A stretch of DNA of 64,000 bases from Burkholderiaceae bacterium (GTDB taxonomy: Bacteria; Pseudomonadota; Gammaproteobacteria; Burkholderiales; Burkholderiaceae_C): contig JAFALA010000047.1 in NCBI GenBank assembly GCA_019234815.1, forward strand, positions 35,738 to 99,737, read 5' to 3'. The translations under genes and the position numbers were made by a program. The notes beneath the pieces were generated by a model. That model did not search any database, had not been told where the DNA came from, and saw nothing but the letters and a program-made list of their open reading frames with translations. This document shows positions 18,703 through 28,988 of this stretch, in pieces; the first letter of the stretch is position 1; each line of letters starts with the position of its first letter.

Positions 18703-19088
18703 TCCGGCGTAGATCTGCAGCCGTTTCGGCGCAAGCGGGCCGCTTCGCGCTACAATATCGAAACGACAAGCGATAATTCAGCTTGCCGAATTGCTGCATA
18801 TGCCCCCCGATGGTGTCGACTCAACAAGTTGGCGCGTTGCATACGGGAAAATGTCCAGCGATAGATGATGCATGTGCCGAACGATGAACTCAGCGCCATG
18901 TCCGTGAGGGGCGTGGTCAAGACGGCACGAGTCTGGGCGCATGATGCCGGGCTTTACCAATCCGAGTGGGCCGAATCGTATGGGCCTCACCAAGTTGGCT
19001 GACTGAGTTTGCCAACTGAGTTTGCCGAATCAATTTTTGCCAAATCAATTCGACGAGGCCCGCGGGCCGGAGTGGATCTGCATAGAAG
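18703..19088. other. 386-base non-coding stretch before scpB with decayed tandem repeats
   Basis: No convincing gene is seen here. The sequence is visibly less GC-rich than its surroundings. A possible -10 (TACAAT, 18751-18756) lacks a clear -35. Related short sequences recur: GCCGAAT near 18785, 18970 and 19024, and a run of similar 13-15-base units at 19002-19052. A 45-codon frame (18865-19002) exists but has no ribosome site and less biased codon use. The stretch may be a long scpB leader or the scar of a rearrangement; rluD lacks its usual neighbour pgeF and scpB lacks scpA. Confidence 0.6.
19002..19052. repeat. Degenerate tandem repeat upstream of scpB
   Basis: Consecutive related units read ACTGAGTTTGCCA, ACTGAGTTTGCCGA, ATCAATTTTTGCCAA and ATCAATTCGA. 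The first two are nearly identical and the later ones are diverged. The array ends 37 bases before the scpB start codon. Confidence 0.7.
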
Positions 19089-19843
<755 letters not shown>

Positions 19844-19847
<4 letters not shown>

Positions 19848-21889
19848 ATGCCAACAACAATGAACCCAAGGCCGATTCCGGCGACTTGATGAGTCCCGAT
19901 GCCGCTCAGGCCGAGGCGCCAGCCGTGAAGCGCCGCCGTGCGCCGGCCAAGGCCGCCGCGACCGATGCTGCAGCGGCCACCGACCAGGCGGTGGAACCGA
20001 ATGCGGCGGCCGCGGACAAGCCCGTCAAACCGCGTGCGCCGCGCAAGACAGCTGCCAAGGCGATCGCGGCTGAGGCAGCCGGGGCGCAGATGGATCTCCT
20101 GGCCGGAGCTGCCGAGTCGGACGTTCCGCCCAAGCCTGCCAAGCCGCGTGCTGCCCGCAAGTCCGCCAGCAAGTCTGCCAACGAAGCGGTCGAAGCTGCG
20201 TCGGTGGATGCTGGCGCCTTGATCGAAGCAAGTGCCGCCGAGGCGGTGCCTGCGCAGACCGAACCGGCCCATGCGGAGGCTGAGAATGCACAAGCGGACT
20301 CCGGGACGAGCATCCAGGCTTCTGGCCTCGAACAAGGCGTGGAGCTGGGCGAACGCGAGTCGCGTGGCCCGCGTGATCGCCGCCGTGGCCGACGCGGTCG
20401 TGACGAAGCTGCCCCTGTCGGCGGCGAGGACGCTCCGGCCGTGTTCAGCCTGGGTGAAGAAATTGAAGACGACAGGCCCCGGTTCGAACGGGTTGAAGCG
20501 CCGGCACCCGAAGTGGTGCGCGCCCAGGTGGGTGAGCGCTTTGCCGAGTTGCTGACGGGCGAGTTCGATGCCGAGGCGCCTGCACCTGTTGCGGACGAGC
20601 CTGAGCAGGAAATCAAACGGGTGCTGGCCCCCGAGCTGGACGCGCCCAAGCTGCAGAAGGTGCTGGCGCAGGCCGGCGTGGGTTCGCGCCGCGACATCGA
20701 AGACATGATTGCCGAGGGCCGGATTTCGGTGAACGGCGAGGTCGCGCACATCGGCCAGCGCATTTCCTTTGGCGACCGCGTGGCGGTCGGGGGCAAGCCG
20801 ATCAAGGTGCGGATCTCTCCGCCTGCGCCGCGCATCATTGCCTATCACAAGCCGGTTGGCGAGGTCGTGACGTACAACGACCCCGAAGGCCGTCCGACCG
20901 TGTTCCGTCGCCTGCCGAAGCTCCAGCAGGGCAAGTGGCAGTCCGTGGGTCGCCTGGACCTGAATACCGAAGGCCTGCTGCTGTTCACCAATTCCGGCGA
21001 ACTGGCCAATCAGCTGATGCACCCGCGTTTCGGCGTCGAGCGCGAATATGCCGTGCGTGTGCTGGGCAGCCTGAATGACGAGCAGCGCGCCAAGCTGCTG
21101 GAAGGCGTGGACATCGAAGGCCAGCAGGCCAGCTTCAAGAGCATTGAAGATGGCGGCGGCGAAGGGGTCAACCGCTGGTACCGCGTCATCATCACCGAAG
21201 GCCGCAACCGCGAAGTGCGCAAGCTGTTCGACAAGGTGGGGCTGGCGGTCAGCCGCCTGATCCGCATCCGCTACGGCACCGTGGTGCTGCCGCGCGGCCT
21301 CAAGCGCGGCGTCTACGTGGAGCTCGACGAGGCCGATGTGCGCGTGATCCGGCGTCTGGCCGGTGGTCCGCGCGAGGAGCGCAACAATCGGCAGGAACGC
21401 GGGGCGCGCGGCGGGCGCGATGGACGTGGCGAAGGCCAGCAGCAGCGCAATCGCCGTCCCGATGGTCGCCAGCCGGGCGTGGGTCCGCGTCCAAGCCGCC
21501 CGGAGCGGCCGGAGCGTGGCAACCCGATGGCGGAGCAGCGCTTCAACGAGGCGCCGCGCGACCGCGGCGACGAGGACGACGACGATTTCATCCCTCGCAA
21601 CATCAATCCGCTGGAGCAGACCTTCGATCGCCGCTTTGCCGGCAAGTCGCGCGGCTTCCCGGCCGGTTTCGGCAGCGGTGGCAGCGGCCCCTCGCATGGT
21701 GGCGAGGGGGGCGGTGGTGGCCAGCGCGGCGGCGCCAAGCGTGGCGGCAACGGTCAGCGCGAGCCTGATCCCATGCAGACCTCGGTCGGCTACATCGGCG
21801 GCGATGCCTATCTGCGTCGCGGCGGTCGCGGTGGCGGCGGTGGGGGGGGCGGTGGCGGACGTGGCGGGCGCGGAGGCCGGCAGCGCTGA
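19844..21889 (+). CDS. rluB: 23S rRNA pseudouridine synthase B with long disordered extensions
   Basis: RsuA-family pseudouridine synthase (RluB modifies U2605 of 23S rRNA in E. coli). The recognisable enzyme occupies about residues 265-505: an S4 domain ([20 protein letters not shown]), catalytic Asp372 in [13 protein letters not shown], and [27 protein letters not shown]. At 681 residues it is more than twice the E. coli length (291). Residues 1-263 are Ala/Lys/Pro/Glu-rich with (P/R)-A-A-K-type runs, and residues 508-681 are Arg/Gly-rich, ending in a poly-Gly tract with GRGGR. Both arms look disordered and probably bind RNA. It overlaps scpB by four bases. Confidence 0.93.
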
Positions 21890-21919
21890 TTTCCAGCCAG
21901 ATCGAATGCGATCAAAGGC

Positions 21920-21925
21920 TACAAT
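21920..21925 (+). promoter_or_regulatory. Candidate -10 element for ndk
   Basis: TACAAT lies 74 bases upstream of the ndk ATG in the 109-base rluB-ndk gap. The -35 region at 17 bases is poor (CCAGAT), so this is a weak call. Confidence 0.3.
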
Positions 21926-21998
21926 AACGAGCTTTGCCACTTCTTTGGCATTCAAGAATCTTTTTTAGCAATTCACGACTAAGAGTTCAGGAAAAAAC

Positions 21999-22424
21999 AT
22001 GGCTATCGAACGCACCCTTTCCATCATCAAGCCCGATGCTGTTGCCAAGAACGTCATTGGTCAGATCTACGCCCGTTTCGAGGCCGCCGGCCTGAAGATC
22101 GTGGCCGCCAAGATGGTGCACCTGTCGCGTGGCGAAGCGGAAGCCTTCTACGCCGTGCACAAGGCCCGTCCCTTCTTCAACGACCTGGTGAATTTCATGA
22201 TCTCCGGCCCGGTGATCATCCAGGCGCTGGAAGGCGAGAACGCCATCCTGAAGCACCGCGACCTGATGGGCGCCACCGACCCGAAGAAGGCTGAGAAGGG
22301 CACCATCCGCGCCGACTTCGCCGACAGCATCGACGCCAACGCCGTGCACGGTTCCGACGCTGCCGAAACCGCTGCCGTCGAAGTGGCGTTCTTCTTCCCC
22401 GGCATGAACGTTTATTCCCGCTGA
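21999..22424 (+). CDS. ndk: Nucleoside diphosphate kinase
   Basis: Transfers gamma-phosphate between nucleoside tri- and diphosphates through a phosphohistidine and so balances NTP and dNTP pools. The 141-residue protein has the full family length. It starts [20 protein letters not shown] and carries the catalytic histidine region [20 protein letters not shown]. The ATG at 21999 follows an AGGAA ribosome site. The stop TGA (22422-22424) is followed with no spacer by repeat copy 2, then rlmN. The ndk-rlmN-pilF order is conserved in Burkholderiales. Confidence 0.98.
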   Translation: MAIERTLSIIKPDAVAKNVIGQIYARFEAAGLKIVAAKMVHLSRGEAEAFYAVHKARPFFNDLVNFMISGPVIIQALEGENAILKHRDLMGATDPKKAEKGTIRADFADSIDANAVHGSDAAETAAVEVAFFFPGMNVYSR

Positions 22425-22511
22425 CCACCCCCTACCGGCTGCGCCGGCCCCCTCGAGGGGGCGGTGCCGATCGACCGGCGGAGCCGGATCGGTGGCACCC
22501 ACTGGATAGGG
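22425..22511. repeat. GC-rich intergenic repeat, copy 2 (ndk|rlmN)
   Basis: Best-formed copy. It opens CCACCCCCTA directly after the ndk TGA. Hairpin 1 is CCGGC-TGC-GCCGG (22435-22447). Hairpin 2 is the palindrome CCCCCTCGAGGGGG (22448-22461). The long stem GGTGCC (22463-22468) with GGCACC (22494-22499) encloses the invariant core CCGGC-GGA-GCCGG (22475-22487). CCCTA (22430-22434) and TAGGG (22507-22511) can pair to close the whole element. The long-stem sequence differs from copies 1 and 3 yet remains paired. Confidence 0.88.
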
Positions 22512-22551
22512 CGCCTGCGGCACCCTTGAGGTGAAAGATAGAGAAATTTGT

Positions 22552-23664
22552 ATGGACGCGGTCAACCTGCTTGGATTCGATCTGGAGGGCCTGGCCGCGT
22601 ACTGCGAGCAGCTGGGTGAGAAGCGCTTTCGCGCCACGCAGCTGTTCCGCTGGATCCATCAAAAGGGCGCCTGGGAGTTTTCCCAGATGTCCGATCTCGC
22701 AAAATCCTTGCGGGAAAAGCTCGCCGGACGTGCGCACGTCACCGGCTTGAGCGTCATTTCTGAACATGTATCTGCCGACGGCACGGTCAAATGGCTGTTC
22801 GACGTCGGGCAGGGCAATGCGGTGGAAGCCGTATTCATCCCCGAAGACGACCGCGGCACCTTGTGCGTGTCGAGTCAGGCGGGTTGCGCGGTGGGCTGCC
22901 GGTTCTGCTCGACCGGCCACCAGGGCTTCAGCCGCAATCTGGAAACCTCGGAGATTGTTGCGCAGCTCTGGTATGCCGAGCACAGTCTGCGCAAGCGCTT
23001 CAATACCGATGAGCGCGTCATCAGCAACGTCGTGATGATGGGCATGGGCGAACCCTTGCAGAACTATGGCGCCCTGGTGCCGGCGCTGCGGGTGATGCTC
23101 GACGACCACGCCTACGGCCTGTCGCGCCGGCGCGTGACGGTGTCGACCTCGGGCGTCGTGCCCATGATCGATCGCTTGCGCGAAGACTGTCCAGTGGCGT
23201 TGGCCGTTTCGCTGCACGCGCCCGATGACGCGCTGCGCGACCAATTGGTGCCCATCAACAAGAAATACCCGATCGCCGAGCTGCTCGATGCCTGCGAGCG
23301 CTACCTTGAATGTGCGCCGCGCGATTTCATCACCTTCGAATACTGCATGCTCGACGGGGTCAACGACCAGCCCGAGCAGGCGCAGGCCCTGATACAGCTG
23401 CTGCGCGGCCGGATCAACTGCAAGCTCAACCTGATTCCCTTCAATCCCTTCCCCGCGTCGGGCTTGAAGCGCAGTTCGCGTGCGCGGGTGCAGGCTTTCG
23501 CCGAGATCCTGATTCGGTCCGGTATTGTGACGACTGTGCGCAAGACGCGTGGCGACGACATCGATGCCGCGTGCGGCCAGTTGGCCGGCGAAGTTCAGGA
23601 TCGGACCCGCGCGCATATACGCATGGTGCGGGCGCCCGTTGTAGTGAAAAATAGCGCCCCATGA
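22552..23664 (+). CDS. rlmN: Dual-specificity rRNA/tRNA adenine-C2 methyltransferase RlmN
   Basis: Radical-SAM enzyme that makes 2-methyladenosine at A2503 of 23S rRNA and at position 37 of some tRNAs. The 370-residue protein has the iron-sulfur motif Cys112-x3-Cys116-x2-Cys119 (CAVGCRFC). The resolving cysteine is Cys341 in [14 protein letters not shown]. Other family marks are [13 protein letters not shown] and [12 protein letters not shown]. The ATG at 22552 follows GAGAAA; a GTG at 22531 in frame is less likely. The gene ends overlapping pilF by four bases. Confidence 0.97.
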   Translation: MDAVNLLGFDLEGLAAYCEQLGEKRFRATQLFRWIHQKGAWEFSQMSDLAKSLREKLAGRAHVTGLSVISEHVSADGTVKWLFDVGQGNAVEAVFIPEDDRGTLCVSSQAGCAVGCRFCSTGHQGFSRNLETSEIVAQLWYAEHSLRKRFNTDERVISNVVMMGMGEPLQNYGALVPALRVMLDDHAYGLSRRRVTVSTSGVVPMIDRLREDCPVALAVSLHAPDDALRDQLVPINKKYPIAELLDACERYLECAPRDFITFEYCMLDGVNDQPEQAQALIQLLRGRINCKLNLIPFNPFPASGLKRSSRARVQAFAEILIRSGIVTTVRKTRGDDIDAACGQLAGEVQDRTRAHIRMVRAPVVVKNSAP

Positions 23665-24512
23665 CGAACAAGGCATACACACCAATTCGACGCGGCGTTG
23701 TTGGGGCTGCTGTTTGCAACGTCCTCGGGGCCTGCGCGCTGACCCTGGGCTTGGCGGGGCTGGTCGGCCTGCAAGGCTGCGCGGCGCCCGCGGATCATGC
23801 GGGTCAGGCCATCAAGACCGAGAGCGACAAGACCGATGCAGACAAGCGCGCTTCCACCCGCCTGCAATTGGCGCAGGGATATTTCGAGCGCGGTCAGTAT
23901 TCGACGGCGCTGGACGAAATCAAGCGTGCCCAGGCGGCCAAACCGGATTCGATCGAGGCCATCAGCTTGCGTGCCCTGGTGTATGCCGCCATGGGCGAGT
24001 CCGGCCTGGCCGAAGAGTCCTTTCGCCGCGCGCTGAGCCTGAATCCCAAGGATGGCGACGTGGCCAGCAATTACGGCTGGTTCCTTTGCCAGCAAGGCCA
24101 ATATGCGCAAGCCTATGTCCAGTTCGATCTGGCGCTGGCACAGCCCAACTACCGCGGCATCGTGCGGACCTGGCTGGCGCGCGGTGTCTGCCAGTCTCGC
24201 CAAGGGGATCTCAAGCAGGCCGAGCACAGCCTCTCGCATGCCTTCGAGTTGGAGCCCGGCAATCCGACGGTGCAGGTGAACCTGGCCGAGGTTTTGTATC
24301 GCCAGGGGCAGTACGAACGCGCGCGTTTCTATGCACGCCGCGTGAACGAGAAGCCGGAACTGGTCAATGCACAGAGCCTTTGGCTGGCGCTGCGCATCGA
24401 GCGCCGGCTCGGGAATACCGTCAGTGTCGACGATCTGGGGCAGCAGATGCGCCAGCGCTATGCGGATGCGAAGGAGACGACTTTGCTGAAGGAAGGTCGA
24501 TTCGATGAATGA
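23661..24512 (+). CDS. pilF: Type IV pilus biogenesis/stability lipoprotein PilF (PilW)
   Basis: TPR outer-membrane lipoprotein that acts as pilotin for the PilQ secretin in type IV pilus systems. The 283-residue protein has a hydrophobic signal ending in lipobox LQGC with lipidated Cys40. TPR units follow, including [47 protein letters not shown] and [20 protein letters not shown]. No other pilus genes are in the window, and the rlmN-pilF-rodZ-ispG order is the conserved location. It overlaps both rlmN (4 bases) and rodZ (8 bases), so it is tightly coupled. Confidence 0.9.
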   Translation: MTNKAYTPIRRGVVGAAVCNVLGACALTLGLAGLVGLQGCAAPADHAGQAIKTESDKTDADKRASTRLQLAQGYFERGQYSTALDEIKRAQAAKPDSIEAISLRALVYAAMGESGLAEESFRRALSLNPKDGDVASNYGWFLCQQGQYAQAYVQFDLALAQPNYRGIVRTWLARGVCQSRQGDLKQAEHSLSHAFELEPGNPTVQVNLAEVLYRQGQYERARFYARRVNEKPELVNAQSLWLALRIERRLGNTVSVDDLGQQMRQRYADAKETTLLKEGRFDE

Positions 24513-25515
24513 GGGGCAGCGCGTGAACCCGGCTGAGCAGGACGCGCACAGCCTGCCCTTCGTCAAGGCCGAGGCCGGTACGGCCGGGGCGCTGCTGCGC
24601 GCCGCGCGCGAGGCCCAAGGCCTGCACATCGCTGCCCTGGCCGTGATGCTGAAGGTGCCTCAGTCCAAGCTGCAACTGCTGGAAGCCGACCGCTATGACG
24701 AACTGCCGGACGCGACCTTCGTGCGCGCGCTGGCCAAGACGGTTTGCCGGGCGCTGAAGCTCGACGCCGAGCCCATTCTGGCCTTGCTTCCTGCCGCCAA
24801 CGTGTCTCGGCTGGAAGGCGTCAATCGCGGCTTGAACCAGCCTTTCCGCAACCGTGTGTTGATGGCGCCTGGGGTGTCGCCCGAGCTGCTGCGCCGGCCT
24901 GCCGTGCTGGGCGTGGCGCTGATCTTGCTGGCCGCTTTGGCGGTGTACCTGATGCCCGTGGAGCGCTGGACGAGCCAGCTGGAAGCCTTCAATGCGGCGT
25001 CCGCGCCGTCAGCGACACCGGCGGCGTCCGCTGCGCGAGAGGCCGCCTCCAGCGCGGCGTCCGGCGCTGAATCCGGCCTCGTGCTGGTTGCCGATCAGGC
25101 CGGAGACGTGCAGGGTCGCCCGCCCGGTGCGGCGGCATCCGCCGTGCTCTCGGCTGCTGTGTCGCCAGCCCCCGAGACGAGCACGATGCCGGCTGCGACA
25201 CCGGTCTCCGAGCCTGCTTCTGCGGCTCCGATCCGGGCCGCCAGCCGCATCGAGGGCGCCGCGGACGCCTTGGCCAAGCTGTCTCCGGTGCGGGTGCGTG
25301 CCAACGAGACGACCTGGATCGAGCTGGTCGACGCGCACGGGCAGGTGCTGCTGTCCAAGCTGATGCATCCCGGCGATGTCGCCGAGCTGCAGGCACTCGC
25401 GCCCATCAAGCTGCGTGTTGGCAATGTGTCGGGGACCGAGCTGAGCTTGAGGGGCGAGATCGTCGACCTGTCGGCCCGGGCCCAGAACAATGTCGCGCGC
25501 ATCGAATTGCAATGA
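24505..25515 (+). CDS. rodZ: RodZ-like helix-turn-helix membrane protein
   Basis: Bitopic membrane protein with a cytoplasmic helix-turn-helix that links MreB to the rod-shape machinery. Over 336 residues: a HTH_25 domain (about 27-95, GALLRAAREAQGLHIAALAVML and FVRALAKTVCRALKLD), one transmembrane helix (about 131-153), a long Ala/Ser/Pro-rich linker, and a C-terminal DUF4115 beta domain (about 255-336, including ETTWIELVDAHGQVLLSKLM and LRVGNVSGTELSLRGE). It overlaps the end of pilF by eight bases. The position before ispG matches the gammaproteobacterial rodZ-ispG-hisS order. Confidence 0.9.
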   Translation: MNEGQRVNPAEQDAHSLPFVKAEAGTAGALLRAAREAQGLHIAALAVMLKVPQSKLQLLEADRYDELPDATFVRALAKTVCRALKLDAEPILALLPAANVSRLEGVNRGLNQPFRNRVLMAPGVSPELLRRPAVLGVALILLAALAVYLMPVERWTSQLEAFNAASAPSATPAASAAREAASSAASGAESGLVLVADQAGDVQGRPPGAAASAVLSAAVSPAPETSTMPAATPVSEPASAAPIRAASRIEGAADALAKLSPVRVRANETTWIELVDAHGQVLLSKLMHPGDVAELQALAPIKLRVGNVSGTELSLRGEIVDLSARAQNNVARIELQ

Positions 25516-25582
25516 CATCTTCCACCGGCCGATCGCTCTCGACGGGCGCTCGGTTGGACCAACAAGCGGATCCTGAAATTCC

Positions 25583-26875
25583 ATGTCAGACCTGAATTTC
25601 ACCCAACAAGCCGTCGCCATCGTGCCTGCCCAGCCTGCCCTGCGCCGCAGCCGCCAAGCCCAGGTGCGCTGGGGCGATCGCGTGGTGACGATAGGCGGCG
25701 ACGCGCCGGTGCGCGTGCAGTCCATGACCAACACCGACACGGTCGACGTGATCGGCACGGCCATCCAGATCAAGGAACTGGCCATCGCCGGCTCCGAGCT
25801 GGTGCGCATCACCGTCAACACGCCCGAGGCCGCCGAGGCCGTGCCGCACATCCGCGAGCAACTCGACCGCATGGGCATCGACGTGCCCCTGGTCGGCGAC
25901 TTCCATTACAACGGCCACCGCCTGCTGACCGAGTTCCCGGCCATGGCGCAGGCCCTGTCCAAGTACCGCATCAACCCGGGCAACGTGGGCAAGGGTGACA
26001 AGAAGGACCGTCAGTTCGCTCAGATGATCGAAGCCGCGATCAAGTACGACAACGTCGTGCGCATCGGCGTCAACTGGGGCAGTCTCGACCAGGAGCTGCT
26101 GGCTCAGATGATGGACGACAACGCCCATCGCGAGCAGCCTTGGAGCGCCCAGCAGGTGATGTACCAGGCGCTGGTGCAGTCGGCCCTGAGCTCGGCCGAC
26201 TATGCGCGCGAGCTGGGCATGAACCCGGACAACATCATCATCAGCTGCAAGGTCAGCGGCGTGCAGGATCTGATCTCGGTCTATCGCGCCCTGAGCCAGC
26301 GCTGCGACTACGCCTTGCACCTGGGCCTGACCGAAGCCGGCATGGGCACCAAGGGCACGGTGGCTTCGGCGGCGGCGCTGTCTGTCCTGCTGCAGGAAGG
26401 CATTGGCGACACCATCCGCGTGTCGCTCACGCCGCAGCCCGGCGAGTCGCGCACCCAGGAGGTCGTGGTGGCGCTGGAAATCCTGCAGTCGCTGGGCCTG
26501 CGCGCCTTCAACCCGAGTGTCACGGCCTGCCCAGGCTGCGGCCGCACCACCAGCACGACTTTCCAGGAACTGGCCAAGCAGATCGACGATTTCCTGCGCG
26601 AGCAGATGCCGGTCTGGCGCGCCAAGTATCCGGGCGTCGAGAACATGAAGGTGGCGGTGATGGGCTGCATCGTCAACGGTCCCGGCGAAAGTAAGCATGC
26701 CGACATCGGTATCAGCCTGCCCGGCACCGGTGAGGCCCCGGCTGCGCCCGTGTTCATCGACGGCGAAAAGGCCCTGACGCTGCGCGGCGAGGGCATTGCG
26801 GTTGAATTCCAGCAACTGGTCGAAAACTATATCGAGAAGCGCTTTGGCCTGAACTCGGCCAGCCAGGTCGCCTGA
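25583..26875 (+). CDS. ispG: 4-hydroxy-3-methylbut-2-en-1-yl diphosphate synthase
   Basis: Penultimate enzyme of the MEP isoprenoid pathway; an iron-sulfur reductase converting MEcPP to HMBPP. The 430-residue protein has an N-terminal TIM-barrel ([42 protein letters not shown]) and a C-terminal iron-sulfur domain with Cys in [10 protein letters not shown] and GCIVNGPGE. It has an extra stretch between the barrel and the iron-sulfur domain compared with E. coli (372 residues), a common feature in betaproteobacteria. The pathway enzyme Dxr and the downstream prenyl synthase UppS are also encoded in this window. Confidence 0.97.
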   Translation: MSDLNFTQQAVAIVPAQPALRRSRQAQVRWGDRVVTIGGDAPVRVQSMTNTDTVDVIGTAIQIKELAIAGSELVRITVNTPEAAEAVPHIREQLDRMGIDVPLVGDFHYNGHRLLTEFPAMAQALSKYRINPGNVGKGDKKDRQFAQMIEAAIKYDNVVRIGVNWGSLDQELLAQMMDDNAHREQPWSAQQVMYQALVQSALSSADYARELGMNPDNIIISCKVSGVQDLISVYRALSQRCDYALHLGLTEAGMGTKGTVASAAALSVLLQEGIGDTIRVSLTPQPGESRTQEVVVALEILQSLGLRAFNPSVTACPGCGRTTSTTFQELAKQIDDFLREQMPVWRAKYPGVENMKVAVMGCIVNGPGESKHADIGISLPGTGEAPAAPVFIDGEKALTLRGEGIAVEFQQLVENYIEKRFGLNSASQVA

Positions 26876-26884
26876 ATCTGAAAC

Positions 26885-28192
26885 ATGACTGAACAAAAAA
26901 AACAGGCCCTGCAGGCTGTCAAGGGCATGAACGACATCCTGCCGCCGGAATCGGCGCGCTGGGAATGGCTGGAGGCCAAGATGCGCAGCGTGCTGCAGCG
27001 TTATGGCTACCAGAACGTGCGCACCCCCATCGTTGAATCGACCGCGCTGTTTGTACGCGGCATCGGCGAGGTCACCGATATTGTCGAGAAGGAGATGTAC
27101 GCCTTCGAGGACCGTGCCGACAAGCATGGCCAGGCCGAGCACCTGGCCTTGCGGCCCGAGATGACCGCTGGCGTCGTGCGTGCGATGACCGAGCATTCCT
27201 TCCTGCGTGATTCGGGCCGGCGCCTCTACTATTTCGGCCCGATGTTCCGTCGTGAGAAGCCGCAAAAGGGCCGCTACCGCCAGTTCCACCAGATGGGTGT
27301 CGAAGCGCTGGGTTTTGCCGGTCCTGACGTGGATGCCGAGGTGATCCTCATGGGCAGCCGGCTGCTGCGGGAGCTGGGCTTGGTGGAGGGCGATCATTTC
27401 CGTCTGGAACTGAATTGCCTGGGTTCGCCGGCTGAGCGCCGTGCCCACCGCGAGGCCCTGGTGGCCTACCTGGAGCAGCACAAGGCCTTGCTCGACGAAG
27501 ACAGCCAGCGCCGCATGCACACCAATCCGCTGCGCGTGCTCGATACCAAGAATCCGGCGCTGCAGGATATGGCCAACGGCGCGCCCCGGTTGCTTGATTT
27601 CCTCGGCGAGGACTCGCTGGCGCATTTCAACGGCGTGCGCGCCATTCTCGATGCCGCGGGCGTCCGCTACACGATCAATCCGCGCCTGGTCCGCGGGCTG
27701 GACTATTACAACCTGACCGTCTTCGAGTGGATCACCGAGAAACTGGGTTCGCAAGGCACGGTCTGCGGCGGCGGCCGCTATGACGGCCTGATCGAGCAGC
27801 TGGGCGGCAAGGCCGCGCCGGCGGTCGGTTTCGGCATGGGCATCGAGCGCATGCTGTTGCTGCTGGAAGAGGTGGGCGTGGCCCCGGCCGCGCCGGCCCC
27901 CGATGTCTACGCGATCGTGCCCTCGGCGGCCGGCTTGCCGCAGGTGATGGTGGCGCTGGAGACGCTGCGCGCCGAAGGCGTCACGGTGCTGATGCATCCC
28001 GGTCAATCGAGCATGAAATCGCAGTTCAAGAAGGCCGATGCCAGCGGTGCGCGGTTGGCGTTGATCTTCGGCGAGGACGAGCTGGCGCGGGGCGAGGTCG
28101 CGATCAAGGCGCTGCGCGACGCTGACCAGCCTCAGATGACGCGCGCCTTGGCCGAGGCCGCTTCCTGGGCGCCTGAGCTCCTTAACGCATAA
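26885..28192 (+). CDS. hisS: Histidyl-tRNA synthetase
   Basis: Class II aminoacyl-tRNA synthetase charging tRNA-His. The 435-residue protein starts [18 protein letters not shown]. Motif 2 is visible as [19 protein letters not shown], the histidine-A signature as [15 protein letters not shown], and motif 3 as [14 protein letters not shown]-terminal anticodon-binding domain follows (about 330-435). It begins ten bases after ispG and is clearly in the same operon. Its catalytically altered paralogue hisZ lies about 7.6 kb downstream in the same cluster. Confidence 0.98.
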   Translation: MTEQKKQALQAVKGMNDILPPESARWEWLEAKMRSVLQRYGYQNVRTPIVESTALFVRGIGEVTDIVEKEMYAFEDRADKHGQAEHLALRPEMTAGVVRAMTEHSFLRDSGRRLYYFGPMFRREKPQKGRYRQFHQMGVEALGFAGPDVDAEVILMGSRLLRELGLVEGDHFRLELNCLGSPAERRAHREALVAYLEQHKALLDEDSQRRMHTNPLRVLDTKNPALQDMANGAPRLLDFLGEDSLAHFNGVRAILDAAGVRYTINPRLVRGLDYYNLTVFEWITEKLGSQGTVCGGGRYDGLIEQLGGKAAPAVGFGMGIERMLLLLEEVGVAPAAPAPDVYAIVPSAAGLPQVMVALETLRAEGVTVLMHPGQSSMKSQFKKADASGARLALIFGEDELARGEVAIKALRDADQPQMTRALAEAASWAPELLNA

Positions 28193-28307
28193 TCTCGAAT
28201 CTCGCAGCCAGGCGTGCCTTGCCCGCCTGGACATCGCCCTTTGGATGCCGCCCCTTGTTTGCACAGGGCGGAGCCGCACACAACTTTCACGCAGCACGAT
28301 CAAAGAC

Positions 28308-28988
28308 ATGGCGTCTCATCTCGATCTCGAAGAACAAGAACAACTCGAACAGCTCAAGGCTTTCTGGGCGCGGTTCGGCAATCTCATCACGGCGACCGTG
28401 ACCGTGGTGCTGCTGGCACTGGCGGGCTGGAACGGCTGGAACTGGTGGCAGCGCGACCAGGCCGCCAAGGCGGCCGGCCTGTACGAACAATTGCAGGGCG
28501 ACATCGAGGCGGGCGAGCTCGACAAGGCCAACAGCGCCTTCGCTGTGCTCAAGGACCGTTTTCCCGGCACCACCGTGGCGGCGCAGGGCGCCTTGCTGAC
28601 GGCCAAGCTGCAGGAGAGCAAATCGCAGGGCGACGCCGCGCGCGCCACCCTGGCCTGGACCGCCGAGCACGCCAGCGAGGCGCCTTACCGCGACCTGGCA
28701 CAGCTGCGCCTGGCGGGCCTGCTCATGGACGCCAAGCAGCTCGACGCCGCCGCCAAGGCGCTGGATGCAGTCAAGGCGCTTGAGTTTGCCGGCCTGGTGG
28801 CGGACCGGCGCGGCGATATCGCGGTGCTGAAGAACCAGCCCGACGTGGCCAAGGGTGAATATGTCAAGGCCTATCTGGCCCTGGAGGCGAATCTGGACTA
28901 CCGCCGTCTGGTGGAGGCCAAGCTGGCGTCCCTGGGCGTGCCGGCGCCCGAAGTGAAGTTCAGCGTCCAGGAGGGAGCTTCCAAGTGA
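28308..28988 (+). CDS. yfgM: YfgM-like periplasmic TPR protein
   Basis: Ancillary SecYEG-associated protein (YfgM/UPF0070), anchored by an N-terminal helix with a periplasmic TPR domain, implicated in periplasmic chaperone networks with PpiD. The 226-residue protein begins ASHLDLEEQEQLEQLKAFW. One transmembrane segment follows (about 22-42), then repeat helices such as AEHASEAPYRDLAQLRLAGLLM and FAGLVADRRGDIAVL. The ATG at 28308 excludes an unconserved upstream extension. Two small hairpins without T-tracts lie in the hisS-yfgM gap. It sits directly before bamB, as in E. coli. Confidence 0.9.
   Translation: MASHLDLEEQEQLEQLKAFWARFGNLITATVTVVLLALAGWNGWNWWQRDQAAKAAGLYEQLQGDIEAGELDKANSAFAVLKDRFPGTTVAAQGALLTAKLQESKSQGDAARATLAWTAEHASEAPYRDLAQLRLAGLLMDAKQLDAAAKALDAVKALEFAGLVADRRGDIAVLKNQPDVAKGEYVKAYLALEANLDYRRLVEAKLASLGVPAPEVKFSVQEGASK

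Noticed and set aside
18751..18756. TACAAT as a promoter for scpB
   Set aside because: No -35 at standard spacing, and it would imply a leader of more than 300 bases; mentioned only within the non-coding entry.
25586..28309. A minus-strand open frame of about 900 codons opposite ispG and hisS
   Set aside because: Antisense shadow of two conserved genes; no start signal or domain.
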